Shown piece by piece: positions 12,201-21,524 of a stretch of DNA of 64,000 bases. A program made the translations under genes and the position numbers. Source of the stretch: Symbiodinium sp. CCMP2592 (lineage: Eukaryota; Sar; Dinophyceae; Suessiales; Symbiodiniaceae); contig CAJNDT010006016.1 of NCBI GenBank assembly GCA_905221615.1, positions 242,001 to 306,000 on the forward strand. Reading direction: 5' to 3'. A model generated the notes under the pieces. That model was not told the DNA's origin. It was given only the letters and a program-made list of their open reading frames with translations, and did no database searches. Positions within the stretch are counted from its first letter, which is position 1; every line of letters starts with the position of its first letter.

Positions 12201-13817
12201 CCATCGCGCTCCTGCCACTGTCCTGGCACAGCATGTGTCGCTGAGGGCTAAGGTGTACCGATCGGGATCCCTAGGGGCGTCCTGAACATCACTCGCACAT
12301 ACCTCTCGTGCAAACTGGCCGGTGCCCAAGTTCACGGGTTCATCCATCATGGCGAGGAACACTGTGTCAGGAAGGGCTAAGTCATCATCCTCGCTGTCTG
12401 ACAACTGTTCGTTGACCACGGCCAACACACTACGCTCCTGGCTGTTCTCCGATTTCCCGTAATATGGGCAAATGGCATCACCGTGCCAGTGTCCATAAAC
12501 GGTGCGTCCTCTAGCCTTGCACGCACTGCATGGCATCTTTGCTTTCATGGCCTTGATTCTCTGTTCCCTGGCCTCGCTGCTCTCCTGCTTGGAGAAGCCC
12601 CTCGCTTTTTCTATTTCGGCACGTTTGCGAGCAGCCTGCGTGAGGATCACCTCCAATTCACCTTGTAGTTCTTCCGCCCCGGCCTCGTCAGGATCACCTT
12701 CTTCTGGGACATCCTGATCTGGATCTTCCTCGGTCGTCGCATGCACTTGACGTGCATTGCCGGGCTTTGCCTTCCAGTGGCGAAAGGGCTGCCTTGTCGA
12801 AGACGAAGTGGAGTTCTCTTCCTCGCGCTTGACCTTGGGGACAATCGCCATCAGGGCCTTCCGGAGCTTGACATAATCATACTCACCACCAGCTGCCGAT
12901 ATCACTTGCTTGCGAAGATCAGCTGAAAGGCCTGCTTTCTCCAAGAACCAGTAGGCCTTCGTCAGCCCCTCGAGCTTCGCACCGATGTCCTCCAAGCGAG
13001 TCAGGTGCTTACGGAACAGCATGTCGTACTCGATAAACTCCTGGCCCGCTGTCCTCTTGAACTCCCGGTAGAACTCGGTCAATGTCGAGAAAACCCGCAT
13101 GTGCTCCAACGGCTCGAGCTCCTGATACAAGTACTTAAGCAAGCGCTGGACGCCCTCCTCGTGCTTAAGCTCCTGTAGGTTGATGCCTTCCGTCGCCGTC
13201 CATGCCGCTCCCGACAGCCTCTCCATAAGCTTCTGAGCTCTATAGCTGGGGTCGATGCCGGTGGCGCTCTCGAACAAACGCACTCTCCTCTCATAATCCC
13301 GCATCGGAGACTTCCCATCGTACTCTGGTACATAATCTTTGCCAGTCTTAGGGCTTGCTTTGTTCTGACTGCCTGCTTCGCTAGATTCTTTCGCATCATC
13401 ATAAGTCTCAGCAGTCTGATCATCCGTTACCGTGGTACTCTGCACTGAAGCCCGCCGCTGGCCTGAGTCATTGGTCGCCTCACGTCCTGGGCCGCTGTCC
13501 CAGTGCCACGAGGTTGCTGCTTGGTGCCACTGATAGCCTGGCCAGTTGGACTGCCTATCATAATAACCCGCCCAGTTATTCGTAGACTGTCGCTCCCATT
13601 GGCCTTGCCACCAGCCATTCTGCCACTCACTAGGGGCTCGGTGCTGCGAGCCTGCCGTGTTCTGCTGGTATGCTGCGTTACTTGCGTCCCAGGACGCCCA
13701 GTATTGATTGCCTCGCCATCCGCCGTCATGTGGTTGCTGATGCACAGCACCGCCATCGCCGCTGCCACTGCTCTCCACATTCGCGGTAGCTTCTGCCGGG
13801 CCTGTCGCTTCTGACAT
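6150..13817 (-). CDS. copia Gag-Pol polyprotein with extra domains
   Basis: ATG at 13817 is preferred; an in-frame TTG lies 15 nt upstream. The frame has 2555 codons. Residues 30-110 are a Trp/Gln-rich Gag leader, followed by a helical Gag. A CCHC knuckle (C430, C433, H443, C450) comes next. The protease-like region has SDTCCARTVAG at D527, where DSG/DTG is usual. A 2OG-Fe(II) oxygenase-like segment spans about 760-885 (H810, D812, H866/H869/H872, R878). A Rossmann/methyltransferase-like stretch spans about 1327-1450. Integrase has H1649, H1654, C1682, C1685 and D1713, D1772, E1808 (spacing D-x35-E). RT has D2315 and the HVDD box at D2408/D2409. Homology stops near 6214 at a 7-bp tandem duplication; the last residues up to 6150 are out-of-frame. 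Between about 10090 and 10900 this frame is low-complexity and another frame looks coding. Confidence 0.9.
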   Translation of the reverse strand: MSEATGPAEATANVESSGSGDGGAVHQQPHDGGWRGNQYWASWDASNAAYQQNTAGSQHRAPSEWQNGWWQGQWERQSTNNWAGYYDRQSNWPGYQWHQAATSWHWDSGPGREATNDSGQRRASVQSTTVTDDQTAETYDDAKESSEAGSQNKASPKTGKDYVPEYDGKSPMRDYERRVRLFESATGIDPSYRAQKLMERLSGAAWTATEGINLQELKHEEGVQRLLKYLYQELEPLEHMRVFSTLTEFYREFKRTAGQEFIEYDMLFRKHLTRLEDIGAKLEGLTKAYWFLEKAGLSADLRKQVISAAGGEYDYVKLRKALMAIVPKVKREEENSTSSSTRQPFRHWKAKPGNARQVHATTEEDPDQDVPEEGDPDEAGAEELQGELEVILTQAARKRAEIEKARGFSKQESSEAREQRIKAMKAKMPCSACKARGRTVYGHWHGDAICPYYGKSENSQERSVLAVVNEQLSDSEDDDLALPDTVFLAMMDEPVNLGTGQFAREVCASDVQDAPRDPDRYTLALSDTCCARTVAGARWMARHLRMLRRFGEDIFVADEARPFRFGGGPRILSSHAVIMPLRFEGAQGVARLRVSVVDQEVPLLVSKSALKQLGMVMDLDRGVVDFRGLCTRVPLRETQAGLCGFQINLEPTRERLECPPEEFLDEDKEVVLPAQKPGDQVSMVDYDPVQLEAAEQVRATRLNIQQCEDHARNLYRANDYRYEAMLELVRSLPSRVTRRHRDINGRGGRTNEAWVAGLYVHGGWTGVTRRTSRYPQVVRYMNAFMRYHLHDPDASWTSITLMRNVATDIHVDCHNRKDTASVTVTFGEFSGGQLWIANDKVASDVCTWKQDSEGKWMKGELKFDPHIPHATHTWQGERWCLSVYTIRTADQVSGEIRKALHKLKFPFWKAASRTFGIEQHATFMSSNHQEPQQSADDMGDDDEQNEPNQTPQPDLSSQSCTEPLELRRSCDHHAHDDSEEQGGLRCGGQREVCGSDQRAAQAYPRPFEGALGFGTAAQGDECTSSELEEERSTGASRALLPLRGGRGGPGTGLSLGPLATEQADHGAGTLGSRCSGSGPDGSRSGSFGEGTTVSPVPNPDARAGESADSRTFLGMSSFPQLQDDASLGVRRTAHQGDPGRVGSLREEQGQGEGSEVLASASTQATEGNDGPSRHYNVVGRVLGQDGANSRRGRQRQRARRARPQGGQHELDQGGSRDDHADSKRQEGPGKRQGSRPRQVRAVNRDHDGSPSSEETSEPQCGRAKQSLSESEIRDRIREGNARRRDLKKGVAKRLLGNARAIVAGVFVATAALIGAAQEAVPYAARIRPDMIEISGSQAFVSQSFSRWGWHTVEPVDLTTDLRDQRNREQLTEWIGNHAPRLVIMSECLPSENKTSNRLEGSRSQVQRKERKRSERWQEVWQFVHDVCESQMSRGDHVVLDLPMSCEGRARTFSDMICRHPRMQTVVSLHPTPSLAKWVTSCERIADELGQFGGTSAHHSPDGCADTRRREVAKAMCRGYIRHLKDVDPGRIRRMLRSVSARIRRKVQTGDSDIHELRWNEKNVAKALKQWSAVYAQGDEMDDGDDPELIPDVEEPNGDPSDHHMEDQARDDREPNQTVKAKLASHGISFEVPPGRRLSEAIRHGLVKAHCNLGHPSKEDLARFLKLGGAKQVVVEAVQWMKCITCAHARRPSTHRTTNIPPCQLAFGDEVQLDCVCIRDANKENHWFLSILDRATSYHMLELMRDHSPMELHRAFERGWSKWAGSPMKITTDLEGGFVGRDFMQPILQSGTCLAAIAGTAHWQAGKIERHNQTIKEMMFATIRQTSPVGREEMRKLAREVAWAKNSLVREHGWAPIALVFGREPRVYGELHFQGNPTAYHPAVGEAGSDVAMRMRFRYHAKLEFVRSQARQMLLRTAHNRTRKLPVPKIGQMVFFWRAGNQKKGESQSKWLGPGYVVGLQDGNAWVAVGGRCFLVAGEHLREAVGDEKNFGNPEIQKAIALFKKVPSEATYEDLLGQQDPDAEPMDVEDQPMNQEVADELMGENEVFDTEGLSQEHSSMCQQVGWRVDAAGNPVLVSHRAWAYRTPEPRYAGVRFPYRTSWVYAQGKWECCEREVKWMELEDQHQFIPNGPVAGLITIFQNRTRKENCLDDVPTNIKRRKKDPVAHQVHMVQRPTESKTKLKRMLEKEIPYASIPLKDKPLYEAAEQKEWQSWLDYDSCEVLSLEQSRHVEEQQPDRILPSRYVFRNKNAGLLDSDGNELPVKAKARLCLQGHLCPDSRTGQVQVDSPTVERVSTMVFLHLVTSLGWTRDWFIGDISNAFLQGAPLTGKPDMFMRQPKQGLRGLKPGQLLRLLKPVYGRPDAPRAWYNELARILEEEMGFSKCRTDPAMFALRDERGTLRGLMIVHVDDVMYCHDGGQLGKDVEAKMTKRFPFGTWMRVHEQTSGVTYCGKEVKVVVKDGETCVTLAQNAFIDGRLQTMKIENSRLKQLDARATQTELTDYRSIVGSLQWLAVQSRPDIAFECNQLQKRISDLRIVDCRFSSSQSSCARSREEQD
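10091..10900 (-). CDS. zinc-ribbon protein in a frame overlapping the polyprotein
   Basis: A second minus-strand frame stays open from 11074 to 10091. It looks protein-like from about the ATG at 10900, where it reads MPTMTPKNKEDYVVAV. It contains a Cys4 zinc ribbon, C-x2-C ... C-x5-C with 18 residues between the pairs, and the phrase EPFWGCHRFPSC, which resembles the C-terminal zinc ribbons of type IA topoisomerases. A charged Lys/Glu tail follows. Over the same bases the polyprotein frame is open but reads as Gly/Arg/Ser-rich low complexity. Either two compensating frameshifts displaced this segment from the polyprotein, or it is expressed as an overlapping ORF or by recoding. The first ATG at 11074 is less likely, because the N-terminal 50 residues look non-native. 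Confidence 0.6.
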   Translation of the reverse strand: MPTMTPKNKEDYVVAVSGRCAVPISELRKHTLDRLKELWALVRPPKGTSALPPNWKKSDLQGLRELYSRFVVDEVGREQDFHWARWPRSKLIMELELWAADAAEAAQTDRDLEVSGKGPLCPQCRIPMLERVNRLTREPFWGCHRFPSCKMTLPWEYDGRPTKEIQAELEASEKSKAKEKDQKFLPPRRPKPRREMMDPAGTTMSSDGSWVKTGPIPVEEDNVSEPDERGPREVNTNLTKEEAEMIMQIRNAKKAQASGKGRGHDKSEQ

Positions 13818-13835
13818 CCGTGCTCCGCGCAACCA
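13818..13835 (-). promoter_or_regulatory. probable tRNA primer-binding site
   Basis: One base inside the 5' LTR the minus strand reads TGGTTGCGCGGAGCACGG. Its complement ends in CCA, like a tRNA 3' end with acceptor strand CCGCGCA and discriminator A. It differs from the usual plant initiator-Met site (TGGTATCAGAGC). The primer tRNA is not identified. Confidence 0.55.
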
Positions 13836-13836
13836 A

Positions 13837-14013
13837 TGCGAACAACCGCTTTACAAGACAGCCTCCATGCAAGCACGCAAACCGCGAGAGGCCTTTTCCT
13901 GCTTCACCAAGAGCCGCGCTGCTGCGGTTTCAGTGGTTTAACACAGCGGTTCAAATCAACGTGTTACAAGAGCATGCGCATCGACAGGTCTGGCTTACTC
14001 AGGCACTTTCACA
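13837..14013 (-). repeat. 5' LTR of the copia element
   Basis: This 177-bp copy is the upstream LTR in element sense, flanked outside by GAAAA (14014-14018). It would carry the promoter. At 177 bp it is short for a copia LTR. Confidence 0.93.
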
Positions 14014-14018
14014 GAAAA

Positions 14019-14734
14019 CACCGTAAATACCGATACAACCGTGCTTTACCTCATGTGCATGCAAATCGTGCTGCTGCAAGGCGCGGGTTTGATATGTGTA
14101 AAAATCTGGCGCCGAATCTCGGCCGCGGATTTATGGTAGTTTATGTGTTGGAGAAGCTGAAATGCTGGAGGGCGTGCTAGTTTTGTTCATGTAATACTAA
14201 AAAACCTCGTGTTTTTTGCATTTTATGGTGTGTTATTTGACAACATTCCTGTAATAGTAAAAATACTATTGTCTCTCTTACGAAGACGTCTTGGTGCGTG
14301 GGCCATCTCTTTCCCGCTGCTCGTGAAGCGTCCGATTCTGATGCGGCCTAATCGCTCTAGCGTTTGATTTATGAGTTACGAAATACAGAGAGCTCCTTTC
14401 ATGTCCTGTCCATTATACATGAAGGAAGTCGAATATACGGGCGCGTTTATTTTTGAGGCAATACTCCAATAGTTGTTCTTTGCCTCATAAGAAATGGGAA
14501 AGCTCCCCTGGAGTTGAAAGGTTCATGTGCATATGCGGGCGCACAAGAAAGCTCGTCTGCAGCAAAAAGTAAGAGAGCTCTTGCAACCTTCCAAACATGA
14601 AGCAGGACTGCTCATACTTATCAAACAAGAGTAATGAAAACCGTTCCAGAAGGCACATAAAACAGTACTTCCAGTCCTTGACAACGGTTGCAAGCACCCA
14701 ATTATCTTGTGATGCAGTATATCCTGTCCTGGAC
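14019..14734. other. AT-rich flank, no gene seen
   Basis: This unique-looking AT-rich sequence lies between the copia element and the foldback array. I see no protein-like frame with splice context. Confidence 0.5.
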
Positions 14735-14737
14735 ATC

Positions 14738-15778
14738 AGAAAACATTGTAATGCTCAAAAACTTCCAAAATTTCCAACCTTGAAACTCACAAAACACTGT
14801 AATGCTCAAAAAATTCCAAAAATTCCAAAATTCTGGCATCTATGGCCAGCACGGGGGCAGATTCCTTTAAAGTTTGGAATTTTTTGAGCATAGCAGTGTT
14901 TCGTGAGCTTTGGGGCAATGAAAAGTGGATTTTTTTTGAGCATTACAGTGTTTTGTGAGTTTTAAACCACGAAACACTGCTATGCTCAAAAAATGAGCTT
15001 TGAGGCTGTGAAAAGTTGATTTCTTTTGAGCATTACAGCGTTTTGTGCGTTTTAGACGACGAAACACTGCTATGCTCAAAAAAAGTGAGCCTTGAGCCTG
15101 TCACAAGTTGACTTTTTTTGAGCATTACAGCGTTTTGTGAGTTTTAAACCACGAAACACTGCTATGCTCAAAAAATTCCAAAATTTCTAACCCTGAAACT
15201 CACGAAACACTGTAATGCTCAAAAAAATTCCAAAAAAACAAAATTCTGGCATCTATGGCCAGGCCGGTGGCAAATTCTTTAAAACTTTGGAATTTTTTGA
15301 GCATAGCAGTGTTTCGTGCGTTTCAAGGCTTGGAAAAGTTGATTTTTTTGAGCATTACAGTGTTTTGTGAGTTTTAAACCACGAAACACTGTAATGCTCA
15401 AAAAAACAACATTTCACAGCCTCAAAGCTCGTTTTTTTGAGCATAGCAGTGTTTCGTGGTTTAAAACTCACAAAACATTCTAATGCTCAAAAAAACAACT
15501 TTTCACAGCCTCAAAGCTCATTTTTTTTTGAGCATAGCAGTGTTTCGTGGTTTAAAACTCACAAAACATTGTAATGCTCAAAAAAATCCACTTTTCATTG
15601 CCTCAAAGCTCACGAAACACTGCTATGCTCAAAAAATTCCAAACTTTTAAGGAATCTGCCCCCGTCCTGGCCATAGATGCCAGAATTTTAGAATTTGTGG
15701 ATTTTGTTGAGCATTACAGTATTTTGTAAATTTCAAGGTTGGAAATTTTGGAATTTTTTGAGCATGGCAGTGTTTCGT
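14738..15778. repeat. foldback array of about 20 alternating short inverted repeats
   Basis: The core motif TTTTTTGAGCATAGCAGTG, with the variant GAGCATTACAGTG, occurs about ten times in each orientation, alternating. Each copy is followed by TTTCGTG or TTTTGTGAG. Neighbouring opposite copies form hairpins about 60 nt long. The whole block is also an imperfect palindrome centred near 15257: a segment with GGCATCTATGGCC at about 14834 recurs in inverted form at about 15670. Frames at 14597-14887 and 14867-15079 are repeat artefacts. It resembles nested MITE or foldback DNA, with no coding capacity. Confidence 0.85.
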
Positions 15779-16011
15779 GCTCCCCATGCCCCAAGAACCA
15801 CGAAAGCGTAGATCTTGCGGGGCGGGGTGAGCATATATATATATATATATATGTGCATATTGCTGACCGTTCGCACATCATTAAACTCATTTACTCGCCA
15901 TTCTGCAATGTACTAGACCCATCTGCTTTTGGGGTACCGCCCCCGTGCTACCACACCACAGCTGTGCGTACCTTGCCCAGTCTCCGGCCGGCTCTGCAGT
16001 GATCACCACGG

Positions 16012-16057
16012 TTTAGGGTTTAGGGTTTAGGAACCCTGCACCCTAAACCCTAAACCC
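16012..16057. repeat. head-to-head telomere-like repeats
   Basis: Three TTTAGGG units are followed directly by CCCTAAA units in the opposite sense, forming a short inverted pair. This is interstitial, not a chromosome end. Confidence 0.8.
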
Positions 16058-16259
16058 TAAACTTGATTTTGTGTTGCCCCCCGAAACATGATTCTCGTTA
16101 CAGCCATGGTCCCAAACGAGCAGGGTCCTTGTTTTCAGCTGTGAGGGTTGCAGGCTTTAGCGGTAGACAACGTTTTCGCGCACCAAAACCCCGGAGTCAA
16201 GCACCAAAACCCCTGCTTCAAGCACCAACCTGCTTCAAGCACCAACAAGCCCTGGTTCC

Positions 16260-19070
16260 GCCACGACCCTAAGCTCCCCCCACCCTCAACCACCCTTCCC
16301 TGCACGAAAGTTTCCCTGTCCTGCCTACCCGACCGCACCCTATCCCCCTCCCAACTCTACCCTACCCCACCCTAACCTAGCCTGCCCTTCACCACCCTAC
16401 CTTTCCACACCCTCCGACCACCCTTACCTCCCCTGTGTGCCGCCTTTGACCCCATTCTGCTAACTTACCCTTACCCTCTGCCCTTGCTGCCCTGCCCCAC
16501 CCTACCCTATAAACCCCTACCTACCTTATCCAACCCGCCTAGCCCGAAACCCCATCCACCTCCCTTCTCTCCGTAACTGCATCCACCGGCACCAGACCAC
16601 AAAACCTATCGAACCCCATCACCGCAACTTCTTGCAGCAACCATCCACCCGCAGCACCCGAAAAAAACCCACCAAAACCCCAACCCCATCTCATCTTCTG
16701 CTACCCAAACCTACTGCACCCCAGTGTGAAGAACCATACCCTGCCCTACACCGACCCTGGCGTACCGTACCCTCCCCTCCCCTACCCTGCAAAACCCACC
16801 AACCCAACACACGCGCACAACCCCACTTTACCCTACCCCACCCTAACCTACCCTGCCCTAACCAACCCTTTCCTGCCAAACCCTAATTGACCCCGAACCC
16901 ACCCTAACAAACCACTTATCCTGCCAACTCAAACCCCTGCCCCACCCTAGCCTTTAGGCCCCTAACCCACCCTACCCTAATCGATCCTGCCAAACCCTGC
17001 CCTGCCCCTACCCAACCCTTTCCTGCCAATGCTCCACACAACTCCAACCACCCGCACGCACACCCTACCCTACCACACCCTACCCTACCCTGCCCTAAAC
17101 TTCACCCTACCCCATCCTGACCTACGTCAAATCCTAATTTAACCTGCCTGCCCTTGACCCCATTGCGCTAACTTAACCCACAGCAGCCGCACAACCCTAC
17201 CCTACTCTTCCCCGCAAAACCTACACAACGGGAACCCAACCCTGCCCTACCCTACCCTGCAAAAGCCGGCCCAACTCTTCGCCACAAAACCTACAGGATT
17301 CCAACCCACCAAGCAACTACCCAACCCTACCCTCCCCTACCCTACCACACCCTACCCCAAACTACTCTTCGCCCTCCTTGCCTGCACCCTAAACCCCAAC
17401 CCGAAACTTATCACCCGAACCTCCCCTGCCTGCCCGAACCTGCCCTCACCTACCCTATCCCTCACCTGACCCTAACCAACCCTTTCCTGCCCCACAAAAC
17501 CTACACAACTCCAACTACCCACAAGCACACTACCCTACCCTACCCTCCCCACCCTGACACACCCTGTCCTACCCAATCCAAGCCAACCCTCCTAATTTAA
17601 CCTACCCTAACCTACCCTACCCGAACCTACCCTACCACCGCAAGCAACTACCCTACCCTACCCTACCCTCCCCTCCCCTACTCTACCCCAAAATACTCTT
17701 CACTTGACCCTACCCCACCCTGACCTACCCTGCCCTGCAATCCTTTCCTGCCAAACCCTGGACCTTTTTTCCTGTCCGAACCTACCTTGACCCCATCCTG
17801 CCCTACGCTAACCTACCCTATCCCTCGCCTGACCCCCAACCCCTTTCCTGCCAAACCCGAACTCCCTGCCTAGCCAACCCTAACCTACCCCACCCCTAAC
17901 CAACCCTGTCCCACCCTACTTGACCCACCCCACTCAAGCTTCCACCATTACCTCCCCTGCCTGCCTGCCCTTGACCGCATTGTGCTAACTTACCCTTACC
18001 CTCACCCAACCCACAGCAGCCGCACAACCCTACCCTACTCTTCCCCGCAAAACCTACACAACGGGAACCCAACCCTGCCCTACCCTACCCTGCAAAAACC
18101 GGCCCAACTCTTCGCCACAAAACCTACAGGATTCCAACCCACCAAGCAACTACCCAACCCTACCCTCCCCTCCCTACCACACCCTACCCCAAATTACTCT
18201 TCGCCCTCCGCACCCTAAACCCCAAACCCGAAACCTATCACCCGAACCTCCCCTGCCTGCCCGAACCTGCCCTCACCTACCCTATCCCTCACCTGACCCT
18301 CCTACACAACTCCAACCACCCACAAGCACACTACCCTACCCTCCCCACCCTGACACACCCTGTCCTCCCCAATCCAAACCAACCCTCCTAATTTAACCTA
18401 CCCTAACCTACCCTACCCGAACCTACCCTACCACCGCAAGCAACTACCTTACCCTACCCTCCGCTTCCCTACCCTACCACACCCTACCCTCCCCAAAATA
18501 CTCTTCACTCAACCCTACCCCACCCTGACCTACCCTGCCCTGCAATCCTTAACCCCAACCTTTTTTCCTGTCCGAACCTACCTTGACCCCATCCTGCCCT
18601 ACGCTAACCTACCCTATCCCTCGCCTGACCCCCAACCCTTGCCTGCCAAACCCGAACCCCCCAGCCTACCCGAACCCCCTTCCCAACCCTGTCCCACCCT
18701 ACTTAACCCACCCCATACCCTAACGACTCGTTCCTGCCTTCCCTCTGCCTGACCCAAAACACACTCTGTCGAAAACCAAACCCTGCCCTACCCCACCCAC
18801 CCACCCCGCACAACCCCACCTTAAACCACCCGCAAGCAACTACCCTGCTCTTCACTTCACCCTACCCCACCCTGACCTACCCTGCCCTACCCTGCCCTAC
18901 CCAACCCTTTCCTGCCAAACCCTGACCTTCACTATCCTGCCACCCTGACCTTTCTTGCCTGCCCGAACTTGACACAACCCTGTCCTACCTACCCTACCCT
19001 ACCGCTCTCTGCAGCAGCAGCCCCCTTGACCCCCTCCTTGCCAACTCAACCCCTGCCCCACCCTACCCGA
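16260..19070. repeat. C-rich degenerate pentamer satellite with a ~0.8-kb higher-order duplication
   Basis: About 2.8 kb of the plus strand is almost G-free and built from degenerate CCCTA/ACCCT units mixed with CCTGCC and AACCC. A longer unit recurs: the block starting CAGCAGCCGCACAACCC at 17181 returns at 18014, and the block with CCTTTTTTCCTGTCC near 17763 returns near 18559. The period is therefore 796-833 bp. Frames across it are artefacts. Confidence 0.85.
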
Positions 19071-19742
19071 AAGGGTAGACAACGATTTCGCTAACCAAAA
19101 CGTCCGCATCAATGCATGGGCCCGTTGCTACATATTGGTGTTTTGTCGTTTGCGGTTTTGCGGCTGCTGCATCACTTTCTCAGGGCAAGGTTGTTGAATG
19201 CTTTGTCTTTGGTGCGTGGTGTTGTTTTGGTGCTTGTTGCCGGTGTTGGTGGTGCTGGAAGCGTGGTGCTCGAAGCTTGGTTGCTTGAAGCGCGGCCGGT
19301 TGCAGAAGCAGGGAACTATCAGGCTTTAGCAAGAGTAGGAGGACATTTCACACGAGACCAATGGCAACACAGGGTCCTGGAGGGTGGCTCAGATGGAATG
19401 CATTCATTGCTCGTCTCGCGGCCGAGCTTAGTTTCAAATCTCCAGGCCCAATACCAACGCTGAACCCCAAGAGCCAGAACCCAAAAAGGGCTTCACCCCA
19501 GGCAGGGCCTCAGCATGCTGTCGAAGTCCTGGTAGGTGGAAGAGCCGCCTCGTTCCAGCTCTATCCTCGGTCATGAATGCAAGGATTGCGGGAGTGGGTC
19601 TCAGCACTCTTCGATCGATGTCATGTCGGTCGGGCATGCAAGTTAGGGAGCGTTCCTTGCCGGAGTTCCAACGAGTTCGCAGGGCCGCTATCACATGAGA
19701 CGAACGTCTTATTCTCACAACACGAGCATACCATTACCCTAC
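19071..19742. other. no firm gene
   Basis: A plus-strand frame of 115 codons at 19116-19463 is open, but its first half is a GTGTTGGTG/GCTTGAAGC-type low-complexity stretch. No splice signals stand out. Left uncalled. Confidence 0.35.
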
Positions 19743-19937
19743 CATTGTCATCTCATCACCCAGCACATCCGCCAACAGAGACTCTGTTCTGGGGTTCGCG
19801 AATTCCGGGTCGGCAAGCTCAGGCTGAGGCAGCTCCGGTAGCTCTGGCACATCCGGCATCGGCGATGGGCAGAAGCCGGGAGAGTGCTGGGCAAAGTTGA
19901 GGCACTCGGTGGGCGAGACCTTGGCATGCGAGCATGG
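19743..19937 (-). CDS. candidate exon, Pro/Glu-rich, unknown function
   Basis: This is a 65-codon phase-0 exon between CAG (19938-19940) and a GTAGGG donor (19742 downward). The frame reads SPTECLNFAQHSPGF, then a Pro/Glu/Leu-rich PDVPELPELPQPE segment and an acidic end. Codon third positions are GC-rich, unlike the flanks. No domain is recognised. Confidence 0.45.
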
Positions 19938-20648
19938 CTGCTCAGGACACAAGACGACAAAAGGTCAATTTTGCAGGACATGCCAACTGAAGTCAGCGGG
20001 GCTGCAGGCCTTCTTGCATTGGTCTAGCTGTCCCTGAAGCTTGGCAGGCTTAGCTACGAACCAAGCACGCCAACGGTGCCGGCATAACCTCGGTATGCTT
20101 CTGTAACGCATCGTCAGCAAGACCTGCAGCTGAGAGTCATGCGGCGCGAAGCTTGGCTGTGCTTGGTGGGGCTGACAATCCTGGCAGCTGAGATTGCTGT
20201 GAAAGCTGCAAGGTGGATCAGCACCCGTGATCACAGAGTGGCAGGCTGGACGACGCAGACGGATGATGGCTCCGCTGAGTCAGTACCTGTTCCGTGAGGG
20301 GTTATCGGGGGGGAGCGCCTGCAGCACTTCCCAGAGGGTCGAAGGGTCCTAACTGAAGCCCAGCAAGCAGCGAAGGTGCTGAAATGACTTCAGGGCACCA
20401 GCGCTAGTCTTCGTCGCATGGTGTGTTCCACAGGCCTGGCTCGATACGCATCGAAGCCTTGGAAAAGAACTCGGAACTTCTGCCCCTGAGGCACGGACTG
20501 TGTTGGCGTTAAGATCCCTGAGGGTGTCTTCAGCTCGTTGTTCAAGCCCGAAATGGTACGGTTCGGCTCGATCTGCATCGCGGCTTCCACATGGATGTCC
20601 CAGGAGCTTTGTCTGCCTTAGAACCAGCTCGATAATGGACAATCCCCC

Positions 20649-20689
20649 CTGCCATCTTCATGAGTATACATACATACATACATGCATAC

Positions 20690-20738
<49 letters not shown>

Positions 20739-20993
20739 TATACATATACACATATATATATACATGGAGAGAGAGAATAAATGTAGGTACATGTGGAGTA
20801 TGCACGCGCATATGTGTACACAGATATATGTACATACATACATTTACATACGTATACAAGTACATATACATATATATAAACATATACATAAGCATAAACA
20901 TAAGCATAAACATATACATATACAGATTCAAACATATACGTTACATACATACACAAAAACACAAACACACTCTCTCTCTCTCTCTCTCTCTCG
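20649..20993. repeat. compound microsatellite (TACA, TA, CATA, TC)
   Basis: Runs of (TACA)n, (TA)n, (TACATA)n and finally (TC)n are seen. They explain the Tyr/Ile/His-rich frames on both strands. Confidence 0.9.
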
Positions 20994-21524
20994 CTGGGGC
21001 CTTGGCCCACGGGCGTCACATCGGGGCCAGGCCTTCGAATTGATGCAGGGAAAGGTTCGCTGCCACAGATTCCACAAAGGAGCCCCACACGGAGGCCTCC
21101 TCCGTCCAACTTTGTGGCTCGTCTTTGGAACCAAGGATTCAAAAAGGACGGCATGGCACCTCGATGTGGACTCTGCATACATTCTACGAGAACCTCAAGA
21201 CGAATACCTTGGGCAAGCACTCGATGTCCGTCTGTAGCAGAACTCGGGAAGACACCTCAGCAAAACAAGATGCGTGCACGGAAACACCACAGCCAGACCT
21301 GACATGGAATCTGCCGGGCAGAAATGTCACGAAAGCATGTTGGCAGCAAGCTCAGTCTTGCGCCCGCTGCATAGATCTGAACAGGGGTCTAAGGTCCTGC
21401 GATGGATGCACACATCCTGAGCTTGGTAGATAGAAGTGCAACGGTTATGTCACTTTCTTCTAGCATGTGTAACGTACACGGTCCGTGTGCGTGTGAGCTT
21501 GTCTTATCCTGCTACCTATCGGTC
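20994..21524. other. uncertain plus-strand open frame
   Basis: A plus-strand frame to a TAG at 21237 reads TAWHLDVDSAYILREPQDEYL. This has a faint resemblance to the first Asp motif of copia RT. There is no second motif, so I leave it unassigned. Confidence 0.2.

Larger units (their letters stand above)
5264..14013 (-). mobile_element. full-length Ty1/copia LTR retrotransposon
   Basis: The element is 8.75 kb and reads on the minus strand. It is bounded by two 177-bp direct repeats that begin TG and end CA and that I could not tell apart by eye. GAAAA occurs both at 5259-5263 and at 14014-14018, a 5-bp target-site duplication. The internal order is gag, protease, integrase, reverse transcriptase, RNase H, which is the copia order because integrase precedes RT. 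Indistinguishable LTRs imply a recent insertion. Despite that, the RNase H part of pol is split between frames, so this copy is probably not autonomous, unless recoding is used. Extra domains are described under the polyprotein. Confidence 0.93.

Noticed and set aside
14738-15778. CRISPR array
   Set aside because: Repeats alternate in orientation and lack regular unique spacers; the context is eukaryotic.
16632-18218. Pro/Thr-rich open frames in the C-rich region
   Set aside because: Translation of a degenerate satellite.
20994-21240. Relic copia RT (HLDVDSAYI motif)
   Set aside because: Only one weak motif; no second RT motif or integrase nearby.
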